From Zygosaccharomyces rouxii (lineage: Eukaryota > Ascomycota > Saccharomycetes > Saccharomycetales > Saccharomycetaceae), in the NCBI RefSeq assembly GCF_000026365.1, contig NC_012996.1:1364001-1428000 (forward strand): 64,000 nt of DNA, given 5' to 3'. The notes under the pieces are model-generated. The model was given only the letters and a program-made list of their open reading frames with translations. It did not search any database and had not been told where the DNA came from. Below are positions 1 through 9,817 of this stretch, piece after piece. Numbering within the stretch: position 1 is the stretch's first letter; every line of letters begins with the position of its first letter. Position numbers and translations under genes: made by a program.

Positions 1-1827
1 CTTTTCAGAAAACATGGAGCTGTCGCAAATAATGAACCACCAAGCATATTTCCTAAGGCACCAATATATGGTACTCAAAACGTGTATGAGGTGTTAGATC
101 AAGGCGGCACGGTCCTACAACTGCAATACGACCTCACATACCCAATGGCAAGATACCTATCTAAAAATCCGAACTGTGTTTCCAAACAGTTTCGTACGCA
201 ATACGTATTTCGTCCACCTGAACATTCCAAATCTAGTCTTGAGCCAAGAAAGTTTGGTGAAATTGACTTTGATATTATCTCTAGCTCCTCAGCAGATTCC
301 CCTTTTTATGAGGCAGAGAGTATTAAAATAATTGAGGAAATATTGACGGTCTTCCCAGTTTTTGAGAAGACCAATACTTTGTTTGTCATTAATCATGCTA
401 ATATCTTGGAAAGTGTCTTTGACTATACGAACATTGATAAGGCACAAAGGCCTTTTGTTTCTCGCATGCTTTCTCAGGTTGGATACACCAAGACATTTAA
501 GGAGGCTAAAAGTGAATTAAAATCACAATTAAACATTCCTTCTACTTCTTTGAATGATCTGGAGCTTTTTGATTTCAGGTTAGATTTTGAAGCTGCTAAA
601 AAAAGGTTACATAAGGTCATGGTTGACAGTCCGTACTTGCGAAAAGTCGACGAGTCTTTGTTGCATATTTCTAAGGTGATCAACTATCTTAAGCCCCTAG
701 ACGTTACGAGGAATGTGATAATAGCGCCGTTGTGCAGCTATAATAGCGGATTCTATAGGAATGGGATTATGTTCCAGGCTGTTTACAATAGCGGATCTTG
801 TAGAAGCTTAGTGGCTGCTGGTGGTCGATACGATTCATTAATTTCTTACTTTTCAAGACCATCTGGAGACAAGAGTCACAATACTCAGAGGGCTGTGGGT
901 TTCAACTTGGCTTGGGAAACGATTTTTAGCATTGCCCAAAATTATTTCAAGTTGGCTTCAGGAAATAGAGTGAAGAAGAGAAACAAATTTATTAGAGATA
1001 AAGCTCTTGATTGGAGACCCAGTAGATGTGATGTGCTGGTCTCCTGTTTTTCTAATTCTATTCTCAACACCACTGGGGTCAACATATTGAACACTTTATG
1101 GAAAAATGGTATCAGTACGGATTTTCTTCGTCACTGTTACACAGTAGATGATGTGGTTTCAGGTGCCCAAAAGGATGGTGTTGATTGGATTATTTTGATT
1201 AAACAGCAAACCTATACTTTACCAAATCACAAGAGAAAATACAAACCTTTACGTGTCAAGAATCTGCAGACTGCTTTGGATATTGATTTGGACCTTGACG
1301 AATTTCTCCATCTTTATCATCAAGAAAGGCAACCAAAGCATCTCAACGATAAGATGTTAGGTCCGGTTGACGCTGTGGAAGACTCCAAGAAAGTAGACGA
1401 TGGTAGCAGTGCTGGTAGCAGTAGAGAAAGCGACGAGGACGCCGTTCCAAGTTCAACTAATCAAAAGGTTGTGTTCGTCCCAAATCCAGCCACGAGATCT
1501 AAGAAACTCAGTAAACGAGAAAAATGGGTTTATGAGGATGGTGCCAGAGCAGCTTCAAACTCCATTGTTAATAGTCTTGTTTCGGCGCCAGTCGTTACAG
1601 TGGATGCACTAAGAGATGAAACCCTGGAAATGATTTCTATTACATCCTTGGGCCAAAAGGATGAATGGCTCAAGAGAGTGTTCGGATCTGGCAACAATTC
1701 TGTGCCAAGAAGTTTTGCAACGGGTATTTACAATACTTTGTCAAAGGAAGCTTCGAAGGGTAACAAATGGGCGATTTTATATTGTCATAGAACTGGGAAG
1801 TCCTGTGTGATAGATCTTCAGAGGTAA
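1..1827 (+). CDS. GCN2: eIF2-alpha kinase Gcn2, C-terminal part (5' truncated by window)
   Basis: The frame is open from base 1 and ends with TAA at 1825-1827, giving about 608 residues of the C-terminal third; the kinase domain lies outside the window. The first two thirds resemble the histidyl-tRNA-synthetase-like regulatory domain of Gcn2: YDLTYPMARYLSKN near the start, AAGGRYDSLI, and RAVGFNLAWETI. A lysine- and serine-rich linker and a basic C-terminal domain follow. In the family the HisRS-like domain binds uncharged tRNA, and the C-terminal domain mediates dimerisation and ribosome contact, so that amino acid starvation triggers eIF2-alpha phosphorylation and GCN4 translation. S. cerevisiae GCN2 (YDR283C) lies in the same region as several following genes, which supports orthology. 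Confidence 0.95.
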   Translation, partial: LFRKHGAVANNEPPSIFPKAPIYGTQNVYEVLDQGGTVLQLQYDLTYPMARYLSKNPNCVSKQFRTQYVFRPPEHSKSSLEPRKFGEIDFDIISSSSADSPFYEAESIKIIEEILTVFPVFEKTNTLFVINHANILESVFDYTNIDKAQRPFVSRMLSQVGYTKTFKEAKSELKSQLNIPSTSLNDLELFDFRLDFEAAKKRLHKVMVDSPYLRKVDESLLHISKVINYLKPLDVTRNVIIAPLCSYNSGFYRNGIMFQAVYNSGSCRSLVAAGGRYDSLISYFSRPSGDKSHNTQRAVGFNLAWETIFSIAQNYFKLASGNRVKKRNKFIRDKALDWRPSRCDVLVSCFSNSILNTTGVNILNTLWKNGISTDFLRHCYTVDDVVSGAQKDGVDWIILIKQQTYTLPNHKRKYKPLRVKNLQTALDIDLDLDEFLHLYHQERQPKHLNDKMLGPVDAVEDSKKVDDGSSAGSSRESDEDAVPSSTNQKVVFVPNPATRSKKLSKREKWVYEDGARAASNSIVNSLVSAPVVTVDALRDETLEMISITSLGQKDEWLKRVFGSGNNSVPRSFATGIYNTLSKEASKGNKWAILYCHRTGKSCVIDLQR

Positions 1828-2069
1828 TTCGATTATTATTTGCTTTCCATGATTCCAATGAGCCTGTATATATAGATATTGCATAACGTTAACCAGTAAG
1901 TAAACTTCTGATGCGCATAATGATGATGATGAACTAAAAGTAACACACGTGATTCTGTTGAAGTTTAGAATTGTAGTCAAAATTGGATCAACTCTAAAAG
2001 ATTCGGCCTTCAAATAAAAGGTGAAGTGATTGAAGAGCATTAAAGCCTCCTAAAAGGTTCCAAATCGCT

Positions 2070-2776
2070 ATGAAAAGATCAGCGTATGTTTATATACTTT
2101 ATTTGAGATAGTTAAGGACTACTTTGACTAACTGAGCCTAAAATTTAGCGTAATATTCGTGGAAAAGGCAACACCGGGGACTTTAACTGAATTTAAGGAT
2201 ATTCTTTCCAATACGTTATTATCATTATTAGAATCTTGGTCCGTTGAATTCAGAACTTATAGGTGTCTGATAAAAAATCTACCTCCAGAGGCTTCTCGAC
2301 TGATGTACTCGATTACTTTCCAACATCATGATAGGAAAACTATTTTAATCAAAAACAAACTTGCTATGATTACTACCTCGAGCCCTTCAGAAGTGCCTAG
2401 GGATCTAGTAGATAATGTCTCCAGTACAAATAGCCCCGAGCCCTTCGACCAAATTTTGTCTTCGAAGCTTTCCAATATATGGAATCAGAGGCAGATCATC
2501 AAGGGAGAAGCGGGCGAAACGTTTGAGACTACAGATACCTTAGTAAGAGCAGTAAATCTTTTTTCTTATACAGGTTTCAAAGGTTTGCTTATAGAATTGA
2601 CATCTCCGGAAGATGCTACCGCTGAAGAGTTCAATAAAAGTGTACAACGCATGCGAACGATGCTTGAAGGGATTGGAGCGAAGGACGTTAAAGTTTCCCA
2701 GGAAAATCTAAACCCCTCCAATTGTGATTATATTAGTGATTTAGCATATCAATACACCCGTGTTTTGGAGTTTTAA
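2070..2776 (+). CDS. SRB2: Mediator subunit Med20/Srb2 (spliced)
   Basis: This is a two-exon gene: exon 1 is 2070-2083 (ATG AAA AGA TCA GC) and exon 2 is 2149-2776. The join gives an N-terminus MKRSAVIFVEKATP that matches the start of yeast Srb2. The protein is about 209 residues, usual for the family, and ends with the conserved DLAYQYTRVLEF. Med20 is part of the head module of Mediator, paired with Med18, and contacts RNA polymerase II initiation machinery in the nucleus. Without splicing, the only in-frame start of the long exon would be a GTG, so the spliced model is preferred. S. cerevisiae SRB2 also has an intron close to its start codon, as I recall. Confidence 0.93.
2084..2148 (+). 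other. Intron of SRB2 (65 nt)
   Basis: The 5' splice site is GTATGT at 2084-2089, a branch sequence TGACTAAC lies at 2125-2132, and the 3' site is TTTAG ending at 2148, 17 nt after the branch adenosine. Removing it restores the frame and the conserved N-terminus. The branch differs from the canonical TACTAAC by one base. The intron is short even for yeast. Confidence 0.92.
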
Positions 2777-2816
2777 AAATATAGTGTTCCATTAAAGTAT
2801 TTACACAAATCTTCTT

Positions 2817-3914
2817 TTAATTCGCCAATTTACTCAACAAATCTTGAATGCTGGAAGTTACAGCTGTAGACCCAACTTGATCTGAATTGGTACTAGGACC
2901 GGGAGCTTCTGGTTCGTAAGCCTCTTCTGACCCTGTCGATTGTTCAAGGGACGAGCTCTTGAGCCTTTTGGACTCTGGTTCATCAGCGGTACCCGAGAGC
3001 GGTTCACTTTCTCTCTTCGCGAGAGCAACGTTTAGTTCTGTGTTTTTTGCATCCTCATCATCACTGCTGCTACTACTGCTTTTGTCACCATCATCATCTT
3101 CATCATCGTCGTCATTACCAACTTCGTAAGTGGGTAATAAGTTATCATCTTGAGCAGTGGTCTCAAAATTGGAGGGATCCCTTGACCTCAAGACCATATT
3201 AATTTCTTCTATCAGATTTTCCTCGTTGTCCAGCAATTTCTGTTGTTCCTTTAATAATTCTGTTAGGTTCTCAATGCATCTTTTCCGGTAGGATATTGAT
3301 TTAGTAGCTGTATCAGTAGCTGCTTGACCAATCTTCGTCACAGTCTTTAAATTTTCTTCATATACTACACTTGAAGGATCCAAGGCCTCGATCGACTTAT
3401 CAAACCTTAATTTCATTACATTCGTACTTTGTTCTGCTTTCAAAATATCTTGATGGAGTCTCGCTAATTCAGTCAGTTTAGGAGGACTGGTCTCAGTGGC
3501 ACTTTCTGACTTTTCTGCTTCCAAACTAGCCCATATATCGTTCAACACTTGATCGCTGAAAATGGCTCTATTTCTCCAAATATCACATACTCTTTTAACT
3601 TTCTGTTTCAAGTCCTTTGGAAGATCTGGATACACATTACGCAGCACTTGAGCAGCCACATTACCAAATGCAACTTGAAATTGAACAATTTTCTTACCCT
3701 TAGCCTGCTGTACTACATGGTTGGTCAGATATATGCCTAGCAACTTTCTCCTAGTGTTAACACCTTTCTTAAGCATATAATTCTTCCAGCATTCTGCAAT
3801 CCTTGGAGCTTCCTTGTATTGAGACAGAAGCCATTTTGATGCGCTAGAAATAGACTCTTGAGTATCTTCTAAGGTATTGAGCTTACTGACAAATTGATCC
3901 TCAGAAAATGACAT
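2817..3914 (-). CDS. RTT103: RNA polymerase II CTD-interacting termination factor Rtt103
   Basis: The protein has 365 residues. The N-terminal 130 or so form a CID (CTD-interaction) domain with MSFSEDQFVSKLNTLEDTQE and TRRKLLGIYLTNHVVQQAKG, very close to yeast Rtt103. A coiled-coil region around residues 150-240 (RKRCIENLTELLKEQQKLL) and an acidic, serine-rich C-terminal half (DDDDEDDDGDKSSSSSS) follow. The family protein binds the Ser2-phosphorylated CTD and recruits the Rat1 exonuclease for torpedo termination. It is transcribed towards SRB2, with about 40 bp between the stop codons. S. cerevisiae has it (YDR289C) next to HRQ1, as here. Confidence 0.95.
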   Translation of the reverse strand: MSFSEDQFVSKLNTLEDTQESISSASKWLLSQYKEAPRIAECWKNYMLKKGVNTRRKLLGIYLTNHVVQQAKGKKIVQFQVAFGNVAAQVLRNVYPDLPKDLKQKVKRVCDIWRNRAIFSDQVLNDIWASLEAEKSESATETSPPKLTELARLHQDILKAEQSTNVMKLRFDKSIEALDPSSVVYEENLKTVTKIGQAATDTATKSISYRKRCIENLTELLKEQQKLLDNEENLIEEINMVLRSRDPSNFETTAQDDNLLPTYEVGNDDDDEDDDGDKSSSSSSDDEDAKNTELNVALAKRESEPLSGTADEPESKRLKSSSLEQSTGSEEAYEPEAPGPSTNSDQVGSTAVTSSIQDLLSKLAN

Positions 3915-4095
3915 TCTTGGAAGATTAATTCCTGCTCACAATGCTTCTTTTACGTCTTATTGCGCTTCCCTTGAGTAAGGAATTAATTCCATGCAAAGTC
4001 GGTGAACCTTCGGATTTGAATGATAATGCACTAATCACTCAAACAACTTCAAAAGTTGTACCGGTTATGCTATTGGGTGTATTTCAGACCACCAA

Positions 4096-7000
4096 ATGAG
4101 TACTCAGGAATATAAAAGGGTTAAGACTGATGGTGATGATGGGTTTGACAAATTAAAGAAAGTTTTCTTCAGGTTGAATACGCTATACACCTTCTTGCTA
4201 TGTAGGAAACATGTTATACCAACATTTAAAACACTGCAATCACCGATTGAAAGTGCCCTAAAGAGCCCTGTGACAGAATTAGATTTTGCTAAGATTGCTG
4301 CGTTGATGCCCAGGGATTGCGAGTTCAAGTATATTGATGAGAATCAGATTTACACTGAAACCAAGGAGTTTGATTTTAACAGAGGGGGTTGGAATCAGAA
4401 GGACAATGATATTTATCAACTTAAGGATGTTACTGAGGAATTTAACGAAGCCAGATCCACTCAAATTTTGATATTTAATTTTATCGATGGTAATATGAAG
4501 TATTCTTGGCAAGCTGATGGTGGTAGGATACAGATACCGACGGTTAATACAGAGCAGATGAAGAAGATGATTACCAAGAGGAAGCAGAACTTTGAAGATG
4601 CTCTTAACACATTTGTGGCTCAGAAACAGTCAGAAGGAATGGATCCTGTGCAAGAATTGGAAACTATTGCTCAGAAATGTATACCAAGGGAGAAAGATTA
4701 CGAAGACCCTATAGAAGCTATGATGAAGGCAAAGGAAAAGAAAAATTCTATGGTTGTGCTTGATGAGGCAAATGGAATGGAGAGACCAAAGATTGCAAAT
4801 ATGATTGAAGAATTGGAGAAATCAGAAATGTACACTAATCAAATATCAAACCATTATGTGATACCGCCAAGAAGTGCACAGTACAAGGAGTTGGAATTTG
4901 AACTTTCAGAGGAAATTTACCAGGCTTTAGAGATCGAGAATTTTTATACCCACCAGGCAGATGCCATTAGCGCTATTCACAGGGGTGAGCATGTCATCAT
5001 AACTACTTCTACATCATCGGGTAAATCCCTGGTTTACCAACTTTCAGCACTCGATCTTTTATTAAAGGACCCCAATTCTACTTGCATGTATATTTTTCCT
5101 ACGAAGGCGTTGGCTCAGGATCAGAAGCGAGCTTTCCAAGAGCTCTTATCAAAGATTCCTCGACTGGCCAATGTGGTGGTGGATACTTATGATGGTGATA
5201 CGGAACCCGCTGAAAGGCTGCACATTAGGAAAAATGCTAAAGTTATTTTCACGAACCCAGATATGGTTCATACTAGTATTCTGCCGAACCACCCCAATTG
5301 GAGAAGTTTTCTTTATAATCTTAAATTGGTGGTTGTAGACGAGTTGCACACCTACAAGGGTCTTTTTGGTTCACATGTTGCACTTGTTCTCAGGAGATTA
5401 TTAAGACTTTGTGAACATTATTACGAGAATAATGCTCTTAGGTGTGTATCTTGTTCTGCGACCTTGAAACATCCTGTTAAACATATGAAGGATATGTTTG
5501 GTATCCACGATGTTGTTTTAATTCACGAAGATGGTTCACCCAGAGGTGCCAAACATCTTGTATTGTGGAATCCACCGTTGTTATCACAACATGTCAGGAG
5601 AAGGGAAGATTTCATACGGGAAAGTGCAAAGATATTAGTACAATTGATGCTAAAGAATGTACGAACCATTGCATTTTGCTTTGTGCGTAGAATATGTGAA
5701 TTGCTAATGAAAGAAGTAAGGAAAATATTTGAAGACTTAGATATGCCTGAGATGATTACTGAAGTCATGTCTTATAGAGGTGGGTATGCCGCTTCAGATA
5801 GACGTAAGATTGAACGTGAAATGTTTCACGGTAATCTTAGGGCAGTGATATCTACAAATGCATTAGAACTGGGTATTGATATTGGTGGGTTAGATTCGGT
5901 TCTTATGTGTGGGTTCCCGCTATCTATGGCAAACTTTCACCAACAGAGTGGTAGAGCTGGTAGAAGAAATAAGGATTCTATGACATTGGTGGTTGCGAGC
6001 GATTCACCTGTGGATCAGCATTATTTGGCACATTCAGAAGAATTGATAGATGGCGATAATTCAAACACGTACCAAGATTTGGTTCTTGATTTTGATAATA
6101 TACTGATTTTAGAGGGACACATTCAATGTGCGGCTTTCGAGTTGCCTATAAATATTGATAGAGATAAGGAATATTTTAAAGAGGAGCATTTGAGCAAGAT
6201 ATGTCAGGAAAGATTGGACCATTCTAAAGATGGGTATCATACGCACAACAGATTTTTACCTTGGCCCTCCAAATTAGTGTCATTACGAGGTGTTGAAGAG
6301 GATCACTTCGCAGTGGTAGATATTACAAATGGAAGAAGTACTGTTATTGAGGAAATTGAAGCCAGCAGAACTAGCTTTACCCTTTACGATGGTGGTATTT
6401 TCATCCACCAAGGTTATCCTTACTTGGTGAAGGAGTTTAATCCAGATGAATGTTATGCAACGGTTCAAAGGGTTGATGTGGATTGGGTCACGAATCAAAG
6501 AGATTTTACTGACGTAGATCCTCAAGAGATTGAAATGATCAGATCCTTAGAAACAAGCGACATTCCCATTTACTTCGGAAAAATCAAAACGACTATCATT
6601 GTCTTTGGATTTTTTAAGATGGATAAATACAGAAGGATTATTGATGCTGTGGAAACTCATAATCCACCAGTGATAATTAATTCTAAGGGCTTTTGGATAG
6701 ATATACCCAAGAGGGCCGTTGAGATTTGCCATTCGAAACAATTAAATCTTGCGGGTGCCATACACTCAGCACAACATGCTATCATGGGATTACTCCCCAG
6801 ATTCATTGTAGCAGGTGTAGATGAAATACAAACTGAATGTAAGGCTCCTGAGAAGGAATTTGCAGAGAGACAAACTAAAAGGAAAAGGCCCGCAAGGTTG
6901 GTCTTTTACGATGCAAAGGGAGGCAAGTATGGCTCAGGTTTATCTATCAAGGCATTTGAACACATTGATGATGTTTTGAATGGTTCACTGCAAAGAATTG

Positions 7001-7314
7001 AAGAGTGTCCCTGTGAAGAAGGTTGTCCCCACTGCGTTGTGTCTCCTTCATGCAAAGAGAATAATTTCGTCTGTTCAAAACCTGGCGCTCAGGTTGTCCT
7101 ACATTGTATTTTGGGTCATGCAGAATCCGAGTTTTTGGATCGTATTAAAGGGGGACCAGAACCCAATATGCCTGAAATCAAGGTTGAAACGGTAGTTCCA
7201 GTTTCTGAGCACGTTAACTTCTCTCCTGATTTACAAATTATTGATGTCAGGAAAGTGAAACAGGAGCTAGCTTTCGAAGACACGCCTATAGTTAAATTAG
7301 AGGAAAGGAATTAA
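4096..7314 (+). CDS. HRQ1: RecQ4-family DNA helicase Hrq1
   Basis: The protein has 1072 residues, matching the usual length of yeast Hrq1. Helicase motifs are intact: Walker A TSTSSGKS with G309-K310-S311, Walker B DELH at 415-418, and motif VI QQSGRAGRR at 616-624. The C-terminal part carries a cysteine cluster (CPCEEGCPHC, about residues 970-985) typical of the DUF1998 zinc-binding region of this RecQ4/MrfA-like group. Hrq1 is a 3'-5' helicase acting in interstrand crosslink repair and telomere maintenance in the nucleus. ATG at 4096 is the first in-frame start. It is divergent from RTT103, sharing a 181 bp intergenic region. Confidence 0.96.
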   Translation: MSTQEYKRVKTDGDDGFDKLKKVFFRLNTLYTFLLCRKHVIPTFKTLQSPIESALKSPVTELDFAKIAALMPRDCEFKYIDENQIYTETKEFDFNRGGWNQKDNDIYQLKDVTEEFNEARSTQILIFNFIDGNMKYSWQADGGRIQIPTVNTEQMKKMITKRKQNFEDALNTFVAQKQSEGMDPVQELETIAQKCIPREKDYEDPIEAMMKAKEKKNSMVVLDEANGMERPKIANMIEELEKSEMYTNQISNHYVIPPRSAQYKELEFELSEEIYQALEIENFYTHQADAISAIHRGEHVIITTSTSSGKSLVYQLSALDLLLKDPNSTCMYIFPTKALAQDQKRAFQELLSKIPRLANVVVDTYDGDTEPAERLHIRKNAKVIFTNPDMVHTSILPNHPNWRSFLYNLKLVVVDELHTYKGLFGSHVALVLRRLLRLCEHYYENNALRCVSCSATLKHPVKHMKDMFGIHDVVLIHEDGSPRGAKHLVLWNPPLLSQHVRRREDFIRESAKILVQLMLKNVRTIAFCFVRRICELLMKEVRKIFEDLDMPEMITEVMSYRGGYAASDRRKIEREMFHGNLRAVISTNALELGIDIGGLDSVLMCGFPLSMANFHQQSGRAGRRNKDSMTLVVASDSPVDQHYLAHSEELIDGDNSNTYQDLVLDFDNILILEGHIQCAAFELPINIDRDKEYFKEEHLSKICQERLDHSKDGYHTHNRFLPWPSKLVSLRGVEEDHFAVVDITNGRSTVIEEIEASRTSFTLYDGGIFIHQGYPYLVKEFNPDECYATVQRVDVDWVTNQRDFTDVDPQEIEMIRSLETSDIPIYFGKIKTTIIVFGFFKMDKYRRIIDAVETHNPPVIINSKGFWIDIPKRAVEICHSKQLNLAGAIHSAQHAIMGLLPRFIVAGVDEIQTECKAPEKEFAERQTKRKRPARLVFYDAKGGKYGSGLSIKAFEHIDDVLNGSLQRIEECPCEEGCPHCVVSPSCKENNFVCSKPGAQVVLHCILGHAESEFLDRIKGGPEPNMPEIKVETVVPVSEHVNFSPDLQIIDVRKVKQELAFEDTPIVKLEERN

Positions 7315-7384
7315 ACTCATTAGTTATATATTATAATCACAGGGTTTGTACACATAAAAATATCAAGGAAAAAATTAAACATTT

Positions 7385-9202
7385 TTAAGACACCAAAATA
7401 TTAACCGCCCAATTAACGCTCAATACTCTTAGATCTGTGTAGGTTTGCCCAACTCCAACAAACAAAATCGGTATACCAGTAGCATAAACCATATTTACCA
7501 TAGTCCCCAGCATTTCACCCACAGTATCGCATTTTGATATAATAAAAAAATCCAAATTCCTAACTCTACCGAAAGCTTCGTTGAAATTCTTTGCCTGTTG
7601 AACAGAATCTGTTCCCACCAAAGCTTCACCAACCATGATAATTTTGTCAGGTTTAGCCTGTTCTGCGAAAGATTTCAAAGGTGACATTAAAGTTGGATCA
7701 TTGTGTCTTCTACCAGCTGTATCCATTAGAACGATATCGAATTCCTGTTCCTTGGCATATTTAATTGCCTGCTTGGCAATCTTGGTGACCAGATCAGAAC
7801 CACCATAACCTGCTTCGAATAATTCAACATGATCATTACCAGTCTTGTCTCGGCGATTTTTGGATCCACGAATGTGAGACTCGTCGGTCAATTCCGCCAA
7901 GTTCTCTACATGAACTCTCAATTGTTCCACTGCTCCTGATCTAAACGTATCACTTGCTACCACTAAGACCCTCAAATTATTTTGGAGAAGCCAAAAAGCC
8001 AATTTGGATAGATTAGTCGACTTACCCACACCATTTACACCAACTACGGAAAACACATAAGGTTGTTTAAGACCTTGGGCATCTCTTGTTTCTGCCTTTT
8101 GTTGGATCTCATGTAAAAGATCTACAGAGACACCAGGTGTTAGGATTTGAGTCAAAGATTTAGTCAATGATTCGCGGGCAGTATTTTCCACACTAGTCCA
8201 GCTGGCTGTTTTTGATCCCACCAAATCAAGAGAAACCTGCTTGCACAAGAATTCTGCTGCCTCTGGAGCTACATTTTTTGTTATTAGTTTTTGTTTTAAC
8301 TTGTCCAGTACAGATTTAAGATCTGTCTCGGTGATCGTCTTATTACCCAATAGATGTTTCCTCAGGAATCCAAATGCTGAAGTTCCTTTGTCCTCATTAC
8401 TCTGATAGGATTCTTTTTGGGCAGATAATAAATCGTCAATCTCTTTGATTAAGAAATCACCTTGGTTTGTCCTCTTACCGAATGAATCCTTGTCGATTTG
8501 CCCCATCGATCCACCAGCTTGTTGGTTGTTCTCAGAGAAATCAAGAGCTTTACTATCTTGTGCATTAATTTCTTCCATAGTCCCATCTCTTCCCCATTTT
8601 CTGCCGCCACCCTGCTGCTGCTGTTGTTGTTTCTTACCCTTGGCCTCTCTGGGTTTTTTCTTGGAATCGACCTTGCCAATGGAAGAGCTACTATTCTCGT
8701 TATCACGGCTCAGGATTTCCTCATATTTAATCTTCAAATATTGGTCAAATTTTTCCAATTCTTCCTCTAAGTCGGTCAACACATCGATACAGTTACGTTC
8801 ATTTCTTGATCCCTTCCCATTAATATTATCTAACACACCTTCTGATAATCCTAATGACTCCCAAAGATTTATTCCAACTTGTAAAGTTTCTTCAGCCTCT
8901 TGATTTAACTGTAATGACTGCTCCGCATATGTCACCACGTAGTATAACTCTGGTCTTCTACTAACGTGGTACATAGAACAAAAACCACGGGACTGGGCCT
9001 TGTTACCGCCGGATGTATTACTGTTTCCAGCAATCTCTACAATTCTGTACTTCCTAGAACTGTCCTCATTGTGGATAGTAGGTGAACTCAACAGATGGGA
9101 TATGAACCTGTTAATCTGCGTTTCTGCAAACTTCTTCCCTAGACAGTTAAACTGATAGACTACCTGGCCCCCAGAAGTGAACACCACAAACTGTTCTAGC
9201 AT
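7385..9202 (-). CDS. SRP101: Signal recognition particle receptor alpha subunit
   Basis: The protein has 605 residues, starting at the ATG at 9202 (MLEQFVVFTSGGQVVYQFN), which aligns with the start of yeast Srp101. The codons upstream of it have no ATG. The N-terminal SRX domain (about 1-130) binds SR-beta at the ER membrane. A charged linker with a KKQQQQQQQGGG run follows, then the NG GTPase domain: G1 GVNGVGKST near residue 390, DTAGRRHNDP near 493, and the SKCD specificity motif near 555. It docks the ribosome-SRP complex at the ER. It is convergent with HRQ1 (70 bp between stops), as in S. cerevisiae (YDR291W/YDR292C). Confidence 0.96.
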   Translation of the reverse strand: MLEQFVVFTSGGQVVYQFNCLGKKFAETQINRFISHLLSSPTIHNEDSSRKYRIVEIAGNSNTSGGNKAQSRGFCSMYHVSRRPELYYVVTYAEQSLQLNQEAEETLQVGINLWESLGLSEGVLDNINGKGSRNERNCIDVLTDLEEELEKFDQYLKIKYEEILSRDNENSSSSIGKVDSKKKPREAKGKKQQQQQQGGGRKWGRDGTMEEINAQDSKALDFSENNQQAGGSMGQIDKDSFGKRTNQGDFLIKEIDDLLSAQKESYQSNEDKGTSAFGFLRKHLLGNKTITETDLKSVLDKLKQKLITKNVAPEAAEFLCKQVSLDLVGSKTASWTSVENTARESLTKSLTQILTPGVSVDLLHEIQQKAETRDAQGLKQPYVFSVVGVNGVGKSTNLSKLAFWLLQNNLRVLVVASDTFRSGAVEQLRVHVENLAELTDESHIRGSKNRRDKTGNDHVELFEAGYGGSDLVTKIAKQAIKYAKEQEFDIVLMDTAGRRHNDPTLMSPLKSFAEQAKPDKIIMVGEALVGTDSVQQAKNFNEAFGRVRNLDFFIISKCDTVGEMLGTMVNMVYATGIPILFVGVGQTYTDLRVLSVNWAVNILVS

Positions 9203-9817
9203 CTTCAATTGACTCAGAAAGCAATGATTAGCTATTAACAATTCCCTATATTCTGTGTTTCTTTGAAACTTTTTGACTCTTCGTTTAAGAATTTTTCACT
9301 TCAACACTCTCAACCTCATCGAACCCATTGTACATAACTTTCCACTACAGAATCCAGCGCCAACTGACAGCGGAGTTCCCTCCATTATGCGCTCGAGTAA
9401 ACTCATGGGGGTGCGTTGACTACTGAAATCTCTATCTATATCTTTCGAACAGTCTCTGCGATCTCTGGAGAGCTCATAAGACACCTGCATCTTGATGTAC
9501 GCTGCACATAATATTCGAAACAAGACCGTTCTTTCAAGCCCAAAGTTCAATTAGATCTTAATAGTAGTTTAAGATAGCATGATTCAGTCAAGAATTCTGT
9601 GTGTTTTGTACAGCTGTTCCTTTCACAGGCATCGTAAATCCTGGCGATTGTTGAACGCTTACCTAACTCTTGTTTACTCTACACAACAATTCACTGAAAA
9701 AAGTGGAACAAGATAAACTACAAAACGTAGAGTATTCGAGGATCACCTCCTCTCATAAGATTGACGTTGATACAGTAGTATTTAAAGGCGCTTTACGACA
9801 AGCGTAGGAGTTCGAAT
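9203..9817. other. Divergent intergenic region SRP101 / desaturase (615 bp)
   Basis: This region must hold the promoters of both neighbours. I see TATTTAAAG at 9780-9788, about 30 bp upstream of the desaturase ATG, as the only TATA-like element on that side. An 80-codon open frame on the minus strand (9296-9550) starts only with TTG and resembles nothing I know. No RNA gene is recognised. Confidence 0.5.

Noticed and set aside
1919..1933. ATGATGATGATGA as a box C motif after GCN2
   Set aside because: It is a simple trinucleotide run; no box D or terminal stem is found.
9296..9550. 84-codon minus-strand frame upstream of SRP101
   Set aside because: It has only a TTG start near its 5' end, no recognisable domain, and lies in a shared promoter region.
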